A DNA stretch of 46,278 bases from a virus. Shown here piece after piece: positions 22,065 through 30,489 of this stretch. The stretch spans positions 1 through 46,278 of IMG/VR virus record IMGVR_UViG_3300027782_004013. The stretch is one strand, 5' to 3'. Under the pieces are notes generated by a model, which ran no database searches, was not told where the DNA came from, and saw only the letters and a list, made by a program, of their open reading frames with translations. The translations under genes were made by a program, and so were the position numbers. Numbering within the stretch: the first letter of the stretch is position 1; every line of letters starts with the position of its first letter.

Positions 22065-22643
22065 ATGTATAATGTAATATCACAAAATGATCTAGTAAAA
22101 GCCTATGATTTCAGTTCTCTAATCACGGTCCAGGACGATGCACAGGCCTGCGACATAGTCAAACAGATTGTAGCTCAAGGCAACTATTTTACCAACAGTC
22201 CTAAGTTTCAAACCAAAGAAAACATTTTTGCCAGACCAGAACCTGTTTGGTTAAAATATCGAATGAGTTTTATGTTCTCAGTGTTCATGTATCTAGGTCG
22301 AGAAGTTAAGGTATCGGAGATGATGGCCTGGAGTTTTATGACCAATCTGCAGGGTGCCGAAAACCGAGATAATCTATGGCATCATCATTGGCATCCAAAA
22401 AATTCCAATGCCTCGATGTTAAGTGGAATTTATTATCTTAAAATTCCCGATGATGTTCAAGATCTCGACTACTGCGGCACAGAAATAGCTCCAAACGGTG
22501 TAGAGGGAGGCGACAAGTTTTTTGTGAAACCCGCAATTGGCAATTGGATCATATATCCCAGCGACACATGGCATCGGCCGGGTATTGTTCAGAGTAATCA
22601 ATTTAGATTTATTTTGGCTGCAGACATAGAATATGTCAAGTAA
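22065..22643 (+). CDS. 2-oxoglutarate/Fe(II) oxygenase-family protein
   Basis: A 192-residue protein of a different type from its neighbours. WHHHWHPKNSNASMLSGIYYL, GGDKFFVKPAIGNWIIYPSDTWHRPG and RFILAADI follow the plan of phage 2OG-Fe(II) oxygenases (metal His, strand, distal H in DTWHRPG, Arg). Similar proteins are frequent in marine T4-like phages. Its start lies one base after the preceding stop. It ends just before a sigma70 promoter. Confidence 0.75.
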   Translation: MYNVISQNDLVKAYDFSSLITVQDDAQACDIVKQIVAQGNYFTNSPKFQTKENIFARPEPVWLKYRMSFMFSVFMYLGREVKVSEMMAWSFMTNLQGAENRDNLWHHHWHPKNSNASMLSGIYYLKIPDDVQDLDYCGTEIAPNGVEGGDKFFVKPAIGNWIIYPSDTWHRPGIVQSNQFRFILAADIEYVK

Positions 22644-22650
22644 TCATCAC

Positions 22651-22679
22651 TTGACATTTGAATTAAATTGTAGTATAAT
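22651..22679 (+). promoter_or_regulatory. Sigma70-type promoter
   Basis: TTGACA, 17 bases, TATAAT, upstream of the metalloprotease and IF-1 genes. An AAGGA ribosome site follows before the ATG at 22707. Confidence 0.88.
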
Positions 22680-22706
22680 AAACATTAAACCACACAAGGA
22701 ACATCA

Positions 22707-23162
22707 ATGGAGATAGAAATCGCTGCTCGTGCCAGTCTCACTAAAACTGTGATAGAAACCTGTGTTGAGCTGTTCAAAAAAGAACTAAAACTAGAGAACA
22801 GTAAATACAGTTTGGTGATTTTAACTGATCGGGGTATGAGCAAAAGAGATGGCTGTCGAGGTACGGTGTTTCACGTAGGACCCAAATCTCTGGGCATGGT
22901 AATCGATACTGCTATGAGCATAGAAAATTTGATAATTACCTTAGCACATGAAATGGTGCATGTCAAACAATATGCTCGTGGACAGATTACCCACGGTAAG
23001 AATCTCAAATCAAAATTTTGGATGGGACAAAGAATTAAATCTCAGTATTATGACAGCCCGTGGGAAATAGAAGCATATAGCAAGGAACGAGTGTTAGCCA
23101 ATAAGATTTTTAAAATCATAGATACAGCTCATGCCAAAGTTAAAAAACATCACAAAAAATAA
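22707..23162 (+). CDS. Zinc metalloprotease, SprT-like
   Basis: A 151-residue protein. [15 protein letters not shown] contains the HExxH zinc motif on a helix. Its size and layout (an N-terminal helix with the metal-binding helix in the middle) fit a minimal SprT/WLM-like peptidase. A third ligand may be the glutamate in WEIEAYSKE. It shares its last base with the IF-1 start (TAATG), so the two are coupled. The target is unknown; in other systems such proteins digest protein on DNA. Confidence 0.78.
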   Translation: MEIEIAARASLTKTVIETCVELFKKELKLENSKYSLVILTDRGMSKRDGCRGTVFHVGPKSLGMVIDTAMSIENLIITLAHEMVHVKQYARGQITHGKNLKSKFWMGQRIKSQYYDSPWEIEAYSKERVLANKIFKIIDTAHAKVKKHHKK

Positions 23163-23380
23163 TGAGCAAAAATGATTTGATTGAATTAACCGGAGTAGTA
23201 CAGGAAGTACTGCCAGGCAGCATGTACAGAATCAGTGTAGACAACATGCCTAATGTACTGGTGTGCTATACCAGTGGTAAGTTAAAACAGCATAAGATCA
23301 AAATCATCTTAGGCGATAGAGTAAAAATCGAAGTCAGTCCATACGATCTTACCAAAGGACGTGTGACCTACAGACTGTAA
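23162..23380 (+). CDS. infA: Translation initiation factor IF-1
   Basis: A 72-residue protein, the same length as bacterial IF-1. The OB-fold sequence is conserved throughout: [18 protein letters not shown], then [31 protein letters not shown] near the end, parallel to E. coli IF-1 ([49 protein letters not shown]). IF-1 occupies the ribosomal A site during initiation and assists IF-2 and IF-3. It is co-transcribed with a metalloprotease and a phosphatase, under a strong early-type promoter. Confidence 0.94.
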   Translation: MSKNDLIELTGVVQEVLPGSMYRISVDNMPNVLVCYTSGKLKQHKIKIILGDRVKIEVSPYDLTKGRVTYRL

Positions 23381-23393
23381 TAAGGAAATAATT

Positions 23394-23930
23394 ATGCCAT
23401 GGATTGAAAATGTAGCGGCTGCTGATATCCCAACAGGATTTCATCATGATGCCGGTCCTAACAGTATGTTGATCAGCATTGTAGATCCAGCCGGTTGGAG
23501 GCCCGAAGCCAAACATGAATTCAAAGAGCGTCACAACTTTGAGTTTTTAGACATTGAAGAAAAGGACTTTGCTCTAGACGAAGCTATGCGTTGTAGCCAT
23601 GAGCAGGCCGCAGAATTAGTTCGACTACTACAACATGCACTAGACAATCACATGAATGTGGTTGTTCATTGCTTTGCAGGTATCTGTCGAAGTGGCGCGG
23701 TGTGTGAAGTTGGTGTTATGATGGGCTTCAACGACACTGAAAGATTTCGGAGTCCTAATCTACTTGTCAAGCATCGCATGATGAAGCATTTGGGTTGGAC
23801 TTATGATGAACAGGAACCTCATTCTATCAATGGTGTGCCTGTGCCAGAAGACTGGGCCAACAACAACGAAAAGGTCTTTACACTGGCAGCGGCACGTCGC
23901 GAACGTAGATTAAAAGAAGGTGATGTATGA
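23394..23930 (+). CDS. Dual-specificity/tyrosine phosphatase-like protein
   Basis: A 178-residue protein. VVVHCFAGICRSGAV is the HCx5R signature of cysteine-based phosphatases, with an acidic residue upstream (EEKDFALDE) that could serve as the general acid. A basic C-terminus (AARRERRLKEG) follows. RBS AAGGA precedes the ATG. Its last bases overlap the next gene (ATGA). It could remove phosphate from protein or a small molecule; the substrate is not evident. Confidence 0.8.
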   Translation: MPWIENVAAADIPTGFHHDAGPNSMLISIVDPAGWRPEAKHEFKERHNFEFLDIEEKDFALDEAMRCSHEQAAELVRLLQHALDNHMNVVVHCFAGICRSGAVCEVGVMMGFNDTERFRSPNLLVKHRMMKHLGWTYDEQEPHSINGVPVPEDWANNNEKVFTLAAARRERRLKEGDV

Positions 23931-24541
23931 CCGAACAAATTCGAGAACGTGATTCCATATTCACATATAAGTCTATTGATCTTCCTAATCTAGCATACAT
24001 ACAGCAAGAAGTCTTGTTGGCTGTTACAGCCAAATATACCAGTAACACTCTGCATGATGTCTATCTTCCTGAGTTCTTTGATAATTGTACGCATTTAAAA
24101 CAAGAGGTTGACAAGCTAGTACCTTGGAATCTTTTAAGACAAGTTCATGTAATAAGTCATGAGCCTGGTAAATCGTACTCAATACAAACCAACCTCACCG
24201 CACACATAGATGATCTTAACAGCCCTCGTGGATTATTGAATGGCATAGCATTTAACATACCTATATATAATTGCAAAGACACTACCTGTGATTTCTATGA
24301 AGCCCTATCTCCTCCTACTTTGATGACACCGGAGTTTCTTGCATCTAAAGGCATTGTGTTTGACAAACCGTTTTGGGCATACTCTAACATTAGAAGTATC
24401 GACTCTATGAAAGGTAATACCGCTTGTATATTCAATACACAGGTGCCACACATGCCTGTAAATACAACCAAGTATCATAGAATAGTTATAAGTCTACGCT
24501 ATCCACATGCAATAAACATTACAGAATATTTTAAAGACTAA
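23927..24541 (+). CDS. Putative 2-oxoglutarate/Fe(II)-type oxygenase
   Basis: A 204-residue paralogue of the proteins at 13964 and 21491. TAHIDDLNSPRG has HxD, FNIPIYNCKDTTCDFYE is the shared core, and TQVPHMPVNTTKYHRIVISLR carries the distal His and Arg. It overlaps the phosphatase by four bases and so is co-expressed with IF-1. The substrate is unknown. Confidence 0.7.
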   Translation: MTEQIRERDSIFTYKSIDLPNLAYIQQEVLLAVTAKYTSNTLHDVYLPEFFDNCTHLKQEVDKLVPWNLLRQVHVISHEPGKSYSIQTNLTAHIDDLNSPRGLLNGIAFNIPIYNCKDTTCDFYEALSPPTLMTPEFLASKGIVFDKPFWAYSNIRSIDSMKGNTACIFNTQVPHMPVNTTKYHRIVISLRYPHAINITEYFKD

Positions 24542-24573
24542 TGACAGTTGTGCATATTATAAGGAATTGAAGA

Positions 24574-24765
24574 ATGATAAGTTTAAATATATCTGAATTA
24601 GATAAGATTAAAAAAATCTGCGAAAGTGTTGGTACAGAATCCTTTGTATTAGAACAAAATAGCAGTTCTGGTATTGGCAGTATTCTTACGCTGATATACC
24701 AAACAGAAATTGCAGACTATCCTGCTACAGTAACAATTGAAGTTTCGGGTGTAGACAATTGGTAG
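24574..24765 (+). CDS. Small hypothetical protein
   Basis: A 63-residue protein with RBS AAGGA about nine bases before the ATG. It has a helix followed by two strands (SILTLIYQTEI, ATVTIEVSG), with no recognised motif. It is the last gene of the IF-1 transcription unit. Confidence 0.6.
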   Translation: MISLNISELDKIKKICESVGTESFVLEQNSSSGIGSILTLIYQTEIADYPATVTIEVSGVDNW

Positions 24766-24789
24766 TGTGATTTTGCCACAATATTTTGG

Positions 24790-24818
24790 TTGACTGTTTT
24801 TAATTTTGATGCTATAAT
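24790..24818 (+). promoter_or_regulatory. Sigma70-type promoter
   Basis: TTGACT, 17 bases, extended TGC and TATAAT, upstream of the exported di-haem protein. Confidence 0.85.
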
Positions 24819-24845
24819 AAATGTATTGCAACACAAGAGATTCAG

Positions 24846-27563
24846 ATGAACTCAAAAAAACTTTTACCCAAATTACTGTTATCGGCAATACTAACAGTTT
24901 ATTCATTTAGTTATGCTCAAAATTTAAAAACAGTTGGACATCCTGCCATGGAGAGTCCACATGTTAACCCAATCTCCCTGTGCGGTAATTATGTTTATGT
25001 AACGAACACTCCGGCTGGAACAGTTGATGTAATTGATCGCAAAACTCAAAAGATCTTTACACGAATTAATGTTGGGGTTGATCCAGTTAGTATTGCAGTT
25101 CGACCCGATGGCAAAGAAATATGGGTGTCTAATCATGTATCAGACTCTGTTAGTGTTATCGACTCTGACCCGAAAAGCCCAACGTTTCATATTGTTGTTG
25201 CTACAATACAAGAGTTTAATCATCGTAAGGCTACTTTATTCGATGAGCCGGTTGGTATAGCATTTGCCAGCAACAGTAAGGCATATGTTGCGCTATCATC
25301 AGAACGGCAAATTGCTGTAGTTGATGTAAAGACAAGAAAGGTAATAGATCGTTTAGAAATTAGAGCACAGGATCCCAGAGCTATTTTTGTTCAAGGAGAT
25401 CGACTCTATGTTATTCCTTTTGAATCTGGAAATAAGACTCAATTGTCTGGAGGCTACAAGCAAAATATAGATGGAAACCTAGTTACCTTTGATGCATACG
25501 AACACTCTGTTAAAAACAATAACGCACTTTCTTTAGGATACGTTTCGGATATTGTAAAACATCCAAGGCAACCGGATAAAGATTTATTTGTTTTTGATAC
25601 AAAAACAGATAGACAAATTAAGATTGTAGAAACATTGGGTACCTTGCTCTACGGATTAACTGTGGATTCAAAAGGACGTATCTTTATCGCTCAAACAGAT
25701 GCACAAAATGATGCTAACGGTCGGGCAGGTACCAAGAAACACGGTCTTGCTGAACTACAAAATAGACCGTACCTAAATCAAATCACCAGTGTACAATTCA
25801 ACGACAGCAGAGTAGATAAGAAATTTCTAAACTTAGAACCACTACCTCCTGCCAATCCTACCAAGGATCAAGCACTGTCTACCCCATACGCTATACAAAT
25901 ATCTGATGACGATTCTATAATTATATCCTCGGCTTCAGCATCAGATAAAATTTTTGCACTGGATTCTCGAAGTGGAGAAATTTTAAGTCAGGTAACTGTG
26001 GGTGCAGGTCCTAGAGGCATTGCTCTTGAAAAAGGTAAATTATCTAAAGCATGGATTTATAATGCTTTAGATAATACTGTAATGTTGCTTGATGTATCTA
26101 ACACAACAGATATTAAATTAAGCACAACAATATCTTTAGAAGATCCTACACACGCCACTGTTAAGCGTGGACGTATTGCCTTTAATTCAGCAATGGCAAG
26201 TTCAACTGGTACCTTCTCTTGTGCTAGTTGTCATCCTAACGGACATTCTGATCAACTACTATGGGTACTAGATACTCCTATTGTTTCTGGCGGCAAACAA
26301 ATCATGCCACGACTATCAATGCCAGTTCGGGGACTTAGAGATACAGAACCATACCACTGGGACGGAACCAAAGGCGATCCATACGGCGGTATTAATAGTG
26401 CAAATTTGTTTTTTCCTGCTTCTTCTAATTGTAAAATAAACAATCCTATAAGTTGTCTAAGACAATTAATTGATGATAATCTAGCTACGACTATGAGTTT
26501 AGTATCTAAGGATAAACAAAGAGGCGCTTTAACCGAAGATGAACGTAACGATATGGCAGTATATCTGTTGAGCATTCCATATCCGCCTGCACCAAAAAGA
26601 CCCTATACGAATATACTCACTAATGAGGCACGGCAAGGATTTTCATTGTTTCATGTTGAAGGTGATAACGATCCGAAGTTTAATCAGCCTGTGGTATGTG
26701 GTAACTGTCACCGATTACCCTTTCTTTCTAGTGCAGGTACGATAGCTCCTCGCACTGGTATGAAGGCAACCACTTGGCGCGGTGCATACGACCGTTATCT
26801 AATTAGTCCACAGGCACGGGGCATGATAATAGATTTTCCTTGGATATCGGCGATAGCAGAAAAAGGAAGAGATGAAAGAAGCACCTGGCAATTAACTTGG
26901 AGTGGCAGCACTGGACCAAGACATAGATTTAATCCAGTATGGGACATGGTCTTAGAAGGCAGTACAGGATTTTCAGGAACATTTGCTAGACAGGTGACAG
27001 TGTCTTCGGATGATTTAAAAGACCACCATGATGATGATTTAATTTCTGCAATGGAGAATGCCGCAGGACAAGGCGCAGTGGTACTAGAAATCGATGGAAT
27101 ATTCTTAGACGACATAAAAGCAAAAAGGATTGAACTACAATACGTTACCGGTGTATACGTTGACAAGTCTAATAAAAAATCTTACACAAAAAATGAACTA
27201 TTACAACTAGCATCACAGGAAAAATTTGTTGGAACTTTTACAGCAAGACACGGAGTCAACGCAGATGTTGATAGTCCGCAACCAGCATTGTGGTCATTAG
27301 GGGCAATTCATGATCAACGTAAACAAGACTTTCCAACTGTTACTACTAGACGTCTTAGTATGACTATTAGCGGCCGTCATTTTAAAGACGATGCTCAAAT
27401 ATTTGTAGATGGTGTGCGTGTTAACGGTGCTGTTAGTGTTAAAAGCAATGAAAAAGTAGTAATTACTCTGGCCAATGCACCGACCGCAGGTATGCACTTG
27501 CTACAGGTACAAGTACCAGATGGAATGTTCAGTAACGACTTTATATTCTACGTTAAAGAATAA
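24846..27563 (+). CDS. Exported beta-propeller di-haem c-type protein (YncE/MauG-like) with IPT-like domain
   Basis: A 905-residue protein. Residues 1-24 form a signal peptide (basic start, hydrophobic LLLSAILTVYSF, cleavage after SYA). Residues 40-440 contain repeated beta-propeller strands (VDVIDRKTQKIF, VSVIDSDP, IAVVDVKTRKVI), as in YncE-type proteins. Two CxxCH haem c sites, C459-H463 (CASCH) and C618-H622 (CGNCH), resemble the di-haem cytochrome c peroxidase/MauG layout. The C-terminus (ISGRHFKDDAQIFVDG) resembles an IPT/TIG domain. It should act in the periplasm or at the surface and depends on host haem attachment. Such a protein is most unexpected in a phage. It has its own promoter. 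Confidence 0.85.
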   Translation: MNSKKLLPKLLLSAILTVYSFSYAQNLKTVGHPAMESPHVNPISLCGNYVYVTNTPAGTVDVIDRKTQKIFTRINVGVDPVSIAVRPDGKEIWVSNHVSDSVSVIDSDPKSPTFHIVVATIQEFNHRKATLFDEPVGIAFASNSKAYVALSSERQIAVVDVKTRKVIDRLEIRAQDPRAIFVQGDRLYVIPFESGNKTQLSGGYKQNIDGNLVTFDAYEHSVKNNNALSLGYVSDIVKHPRQPDKDLFVFDTKTDRQIKIVETLGTLLYGLTVDSKGRIFIAQTDAQNDANGRAGTKKHGLAELQNRPYLNQITSVQFNDSRVDKKFLNLEPLPPANPTKDQALSTPYAIQISDDDSIIISSASASDKIFALDSRSGEILSQVTVGAGPRGIALEKGKLSKAWIYNALDNTVMLLDVSNTTDIKLSTTISLEDPTHATVKRGRIAFNSAMASSTGTFSCASCHPNGHSDQLLWVLDTPIVSGGKQIMPRLSMPVRGLRDTEPYHWDGTKGDPYGGINSANLFFPASSNCKINNPISCLRQLIDDNLATTMSLVSKDKQRGALTEDERNDMAVYLLSIPYPPAPKRPYTNILTNEARQGFSLFHVEGDNDPKFNQPVVCGNCHRLPFLSSAGTIAPRTGMKATTWRGAYDRYLISPQARGMIIDFPWISAIAEKGRDERSTWQLTWSGSTGPRHRFNPVWDMVLEGSTGFSGTFARQVTVSSDDLKDHHDDDLISAMENAAGQGAVVLEIDGIFLDDIKAKRIELQYVTGVYVDKSNKKSYTKNELLQLASQEKFVGTFTARHGVNADVDSPQPALWSLGAIHDQRKQDFPTVTTRRLSMTISGRHFKDDAQIFVDGVRVNGAVSVKSNEKVVITLANAPTAGMHLLQVQVPDGMFSNDFIFYVKE

Positions 27564-27587
27564 CTGTTGTATTTTTACAACATCCAA

Positions 27588-27616
27588 TTGACAATAGCAC
27601 CTATTGGTACTATAAT
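27588..27616 (+). promoter_or_regulatory. Sigma70-type promoter, leaderless spacing
   Basis: TTGACA, 17 bases, TATAAT; the ATG at 27623 is six bases beyond the -10 box. The expected transcription start coincides with the start codon. Confidence 0.83.
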
Positions 27617-27622
27617 ACACTT

Positions 27623-27841
27623 ATGAAAAAGGAAAACTACAAAGTAATCAGCAAGAATTTGTCGCCATTGTTTGCCTGTGAAACATTGAACGAAGCAATG
27701 GCCTTTGCCAAAACTGTTGGCGTGTTTGTAACAATCAAAGGTTCAGACTTTGAAGTCTGTGGAGTTTTTGGAGTAGATAGTATAAACAGCGGTATTTGTC
27801 CAGACGGTGTAGAATACAGTTGGAAAAAAAGGAGAATATAA
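27623..27841 (+). CDS. Small hypothetical protein
   Basis: A 72-residue protein of alternating strand and helix (EAMAFAKTVGVFVTIKG) with no known motif. Its ATG lies at the predicted transcription start, so it is probably translated from a leaderless message. The stop overlaps the next start (TAATG). Confidence 0.65.
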   Translation: MKKENYKVISKNLSPLFACETLNEAMAFAKTVGVFVTIKGSDFEVCGVFGVDSINSGICPDGVEYSWKKRRI

Positions 27842-28443
27842 TGCCTAGTGTATTTTTGGTAAGCGATACTCACTTTGGTCACATGGGCGTGTGCAAGTTC
27901 ACTCGCAACGATGGTGTCACAAAGTTGAGGCCCTATTCCACTCCAGAGGAGATGGATGAGGACATGATTGCAAAATGGAACGCACGAGTCAAGCCTACTG
28001 ACAAGGTATACCATTTGGGCGACGTTGTAATTAACCGCAGAGCGTTGCCCACCTTAGCTCGTTTGAACGGTGACAAGGTATTGATCCGTGGTAATCACGA
28101 CATCTTTCGCGATGACGAGTATCGTATGTACTTTAGAGAACTTAGAGCTTATCACGTTATGAACGGTATGATCTTGAGTCATATTCCGTTGCACAGTGAT
28201 TCATTGGGTCGCTTTGGTGTTAACATCCATGGCCATACACATGCTAACCGTGTGCGCAAGGCTCGTGGTGTTGATGCCCGTACAGGAGAGATCTTGTACA
28301 GCGACGAAATTGATCCACGTTATCATTGTGTGTGCGTGGAGCAAACTGATTTTGCACCTATCTTGTTCGAAGAAGTGATTGCACGTATCGAAACAGAAGG
28401 CGGATCGGTAGGTTTTAAGAACGGAAACGGTCCTACTATGTAG
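27841..28443 (+). CDS. Calcineurin-like metallophosphoesterase
   Basis: A 200-residue enzyme with all family motifs: SDTHFGH (DxH), HLGDVV (GD), RGNHD (GNHD) and HGHTHANR (GHxH), which together bind two metal ions. Such small phage phosphoesterases hydrolyse phosphate mono- or diesters; the substrate is unknown. A GGAGA ribosome site lies inside the end of the preceding gene. A strong terminator follows 16 bases after the stop. Confidence 0.92.
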   Translation: MPSVFLVSDTHFGHMGVCKFTRNDGVTKLRPYSTPEEMDEDMIAKWNARVKPTDKVYHLGDVVINRRALPTLARLNGDKVLIRGNHDIFRDDEYRMYFRELRAYHVMNGMILSHIPLHSDSLGRFGVNIHGHTHANRVRKARGVDARTGEILYSDEIDPRYHCVCVEQTDFAPILFEEVIARIETEGGSVGFKNGNGPTM

Positions 28444-28458
28444 TAAACTGCGCACATT

Positions 28459-28486
28459 ATAGGGCTCTTAGGAGCCCTATTTTTTT
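28459..28486 (+). terminator. Rho-independent terminator
   Basis: A 9-bp stem, ATAGGGCTC/GAGCCCTAT, with a four-base loop, followed by seven T residues. It separates the phosphoesterase unit from the late fibre gene. Confidence 0.93.
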
Positions 28487-28492
28487 GGCTGA

Positions 28493-28500
28493 CATAAATA
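28493..28500 (+). promoter_or_regulatory. T4-type late promoter
   Basis: CATAAATA just past the terminator. The fibre gene starts 33 bases on, with an AGGAG ribosome site. Confidence 0.7.
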
Positions 28501-28533
28501 TAATGAGCTAGGAAAATTCCAGGAGTTATAGAT

Positions 28534-29925
28534 ATGCCGTTACAGATTCGCAGAGGCACCGACGCAGAAAGATTAGCAATGACGCAGCCACTAGCACAAG
28601 GTGAGCTGTTATTTGTTTCAACCCCAGGGGCTGAAAGATTATACATCGGCAACGGTAGCACCCTTGGCGGTATCCAGATCACTGGATATACTAATGCTGA
28701 TGCCAAAGATGCAGCAGCAGCATCATTCACAGGTGGAACACACAGCGGTATTACATTCACATACAACACAGCTACCGATTTAATGAGTGCAACTGTAGAC
28801 CTATCCAATTATCAAGGTACACTAAGAGCAGATGCATTTAAAGGATCAGTGTTTGCTGATGACAGCACATTGTTAGTAGATGCCATTTCTGGCACAATAG
28901 TAGGACCAGTTATAGGAAATGTTACAGGAAACGTCACAGGAAATCTTACTGGGAATGTTACAGGTAGTCTCACAGGAAATGTTGTGGGTAATACTACTGG
29001 ATTTCATACTGGTGACGTTAAAGGATCCGTGTTTGCTGACGATAGCACATTATTAGTAGATGCAGTTTCTGGCACAATAATAGGACCAGTTATAGGAAAT
29101 GTCACAGGAAATGTCACAGGAAATGTCACAGGAAATGTCACTGGCAATATATTCACTAACCTAATTGACTCTGCTGATTCATCTGCGATTACATTCACGC
29201 CTGCTGTGGTATTCACCAGTGATGTATTTGTGGATAATCAATTGTTTGCTAATTTACTAGGAAATGTCACTGGTAATGTTATAGGCAATGTCCAAGGAAA
29301 TGTTACAGACATTAATGGAGTTAGTGTTGTAGATGTAGGTAATCGAACATTCAACGGAACTGGTATTAATTTTGGAGTAACTAGCACTATTACTTCAACT
29401 GGTGCAATATTTACAGATAGCCCGTTCTTTGTTTTTACTTCTGCAGAGCCCGCTGGTACCCTTGCACCTGTATCATTATTGGTGGCAAATACCAGCGGTG
29501 CACAAACAGCTCCGTTTGGACTAACTAGATCTAGGGGTAGTGTTACTACGCCTGCAACTGTAATTAACAATGACGAAATAGGAAAACTAGCAAGTATCGG
29601 ATTTGACGGAGTATCATTTATTTCATCATCTACCATAACCACAGTGGTAGACGGAGCCGTGAGTTCTGGGGTGGTTCCCTCACGTATTGAGGTCAGCACC
29701 ACTAACTCCAGCGGTACAAGCGCCATTCGAGTTAACATTAAATCCTCTGTGGTGGAGTTCGCTGTGCCGCCCAAACTACCAGTGGTAGCTAACGACACTG
29801 CTCGCACTGCATTAGTACCAACTCCTTCCACTGGGATGATGATTTTTATGTCATCAGGAACCACACCTGCAGCCACAAACAAAGTGCAGGTATATGACAG
29901 TGCTGCTTGGGTAAATCTACACTAA
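28534..29925 (+). CDS. Tail-fibre-like structural protein with GNVTGN repeats
   Basis: A 463-residue protein. The N-terminus MPLQIRRGTDAERL is the attachment module found on many phage fibres (Mtd-like). A duplicated block, KGSVFADDSTLLVDA followed by a SGTI-GPVIGN strand and runs of GNVTGN, occupies residues about 103-210, suggesting a beta-helical shaft. The C-terminus is strand-rich and likely the tip. The shaft DNA contains four exact or nearly exact tandem copies of GGAAATGTCACA. It is preceded by a terminator, a late promoter and an RBS, as expected of a virion gene. The host receptor is unknown. Confidence 0.88.
   Translation: MPLQIRRGTDAERLAMTQPLAQGELLFVSTPGAERLYIGNGSTLGGIQITGYTNADAKDAAAASFTGGTHSGITFTYNTATDLMSATVDLSNYQGTLRADAFKGSVFADDSTLLVDAISGTIVGPVIGNVTGNVTGNLTGNVTGSLTGNVVGNTTGFHTGDVKGSVFADDSTLLVDAVSGTIIGPVIGNVTGNVTGNVTGNVTGNIFTNLIDSADSSAITFTPAVVFTSDVFVDNQLFANLLGNVTGNVIGNVQGNVTDINGVSVVDVGNRTFNGTGINFGVTSTITSTGAIFTDSPFFVFTSAEPAGTLAPVSLLVANTSGAQTAPFGLTRSRGSVTTPATVINNDEIGKLASIGFDGVSFISSSTITTVVDGAVSSGVVPSRIEVSTTNSSGTSAIRVNIKSSVVEFAVPPKLPVVANDTARTALVPTPSTGMMIFMSSGTTPAATNKVQVYDSAAWVNLH
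29095..29142 (+). repeat. Four tandem copies of a 12-base unit in the fibre gene
   Basis: The unit GGAAATGTCACA repeats in frame and encodes GNVT. The near identity of the copies, compared with more diverged GNVTGN blocks near 28916-28990, indicates recent slippage or expansion. Confidence 0.85.
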
Positions 29926-29989
29926 AAATATAGCCAACTTGCGAATCGTATAACTACTAGTTATAGATATTTGATTTAAAAATAGATAA

Positions 29990-30460
29990 TTATTTCCATA
30001 TCTTATCAGCAATCTCTTTATCGTAAATGCTGTAATCTATAAAGTTTTTTCGACCAACAGTCGGATACCAAGATAATATATCTGTTTCAGCATTTACGAT
30101 CTGATATCCATGATTAATCCAATTTAATGCTGCAAATATCTTTTGTTGAATTACTAGATATTTTGTTTGATATAAACTACTCTTTTCAATATTTTTAAAG
30201 CTGTCTTCACTTTTACAGTCTATCCAATAGTAAAACCCTGTGTCTTTGGTCTTGTCAGAGAAAAAGAACCAAGGCGCCTGATCAGTCACAGATTTAATAG
30301 CAAAACGTACTAATTTATGGTACTTGATGTAATTTAATATTTCTGCGTCACTAACACCCGGTAGATCCATAGTCAACAAAACACTGGGGTCTTGAAACAG
30401 TGCTGCCGGCGTTTCTGATGCACAGGTTATTTTAAATAAGATTCCCGATATAGCTGTCAT
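29990..30460 (-). CDS. Hypothetical protein
   Basis: A 156-residue protein with RBS AAGGA and a late-promoter motif just upstream on the minus strand. It begins MTAISGILFKITC and contains an SFKNIEKSSLYQTKYLV helix; no motif is recognised. It is convergent with the fibre gene. It may be part of the unit downstream of the QueC-like gene. Confidence 0.6.
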   Translation of the reverse strand: MTAISGILFKITCASETPAALFQDPSVLLTMDLPGVSDAEILNYIKYHKLVRFAIKSVTDQAPWFFFSDKTKDTGFYYWIDCKSEDSFKNIEKSSLYQTKYLVIQQKIFAALNWINHGYQIVNAETDILSWYPTVGRKNFIDYSIYDKEIADKIWK

Positions 30461-30481
30461 GGTTGTTCCTTGTTTGTTAGT

Positions 30482-30489
30482 TATTTATT
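30482..30489 (-). promoter_or_regulatory. T4-type late promoter
   Basis: AATAAATA on the minus strand, 21 bases before the ATG at 30460, with an AAGGA ribosome site between. Confidence 0.55.

Noticed and set aside
26252-26575. Antisense frame inside the di-haem protein gene
   Set aside because: It is a shadow of the real gene, with no ribosome site or promoter.
28916-29142. CRISPR-like or regulatory direct-repeat array
   Set aside because: Repeats are in frame, 12 bases long without spacers, and encode GNVT in a fibre protein.
29938-29965. ATAACTACTAGTTAT palindrome between convergent genes as a terminator
   Set aside because: The sequence is a short A+T-rich palindrome without a G+C stem or T tract; no function can be supported.
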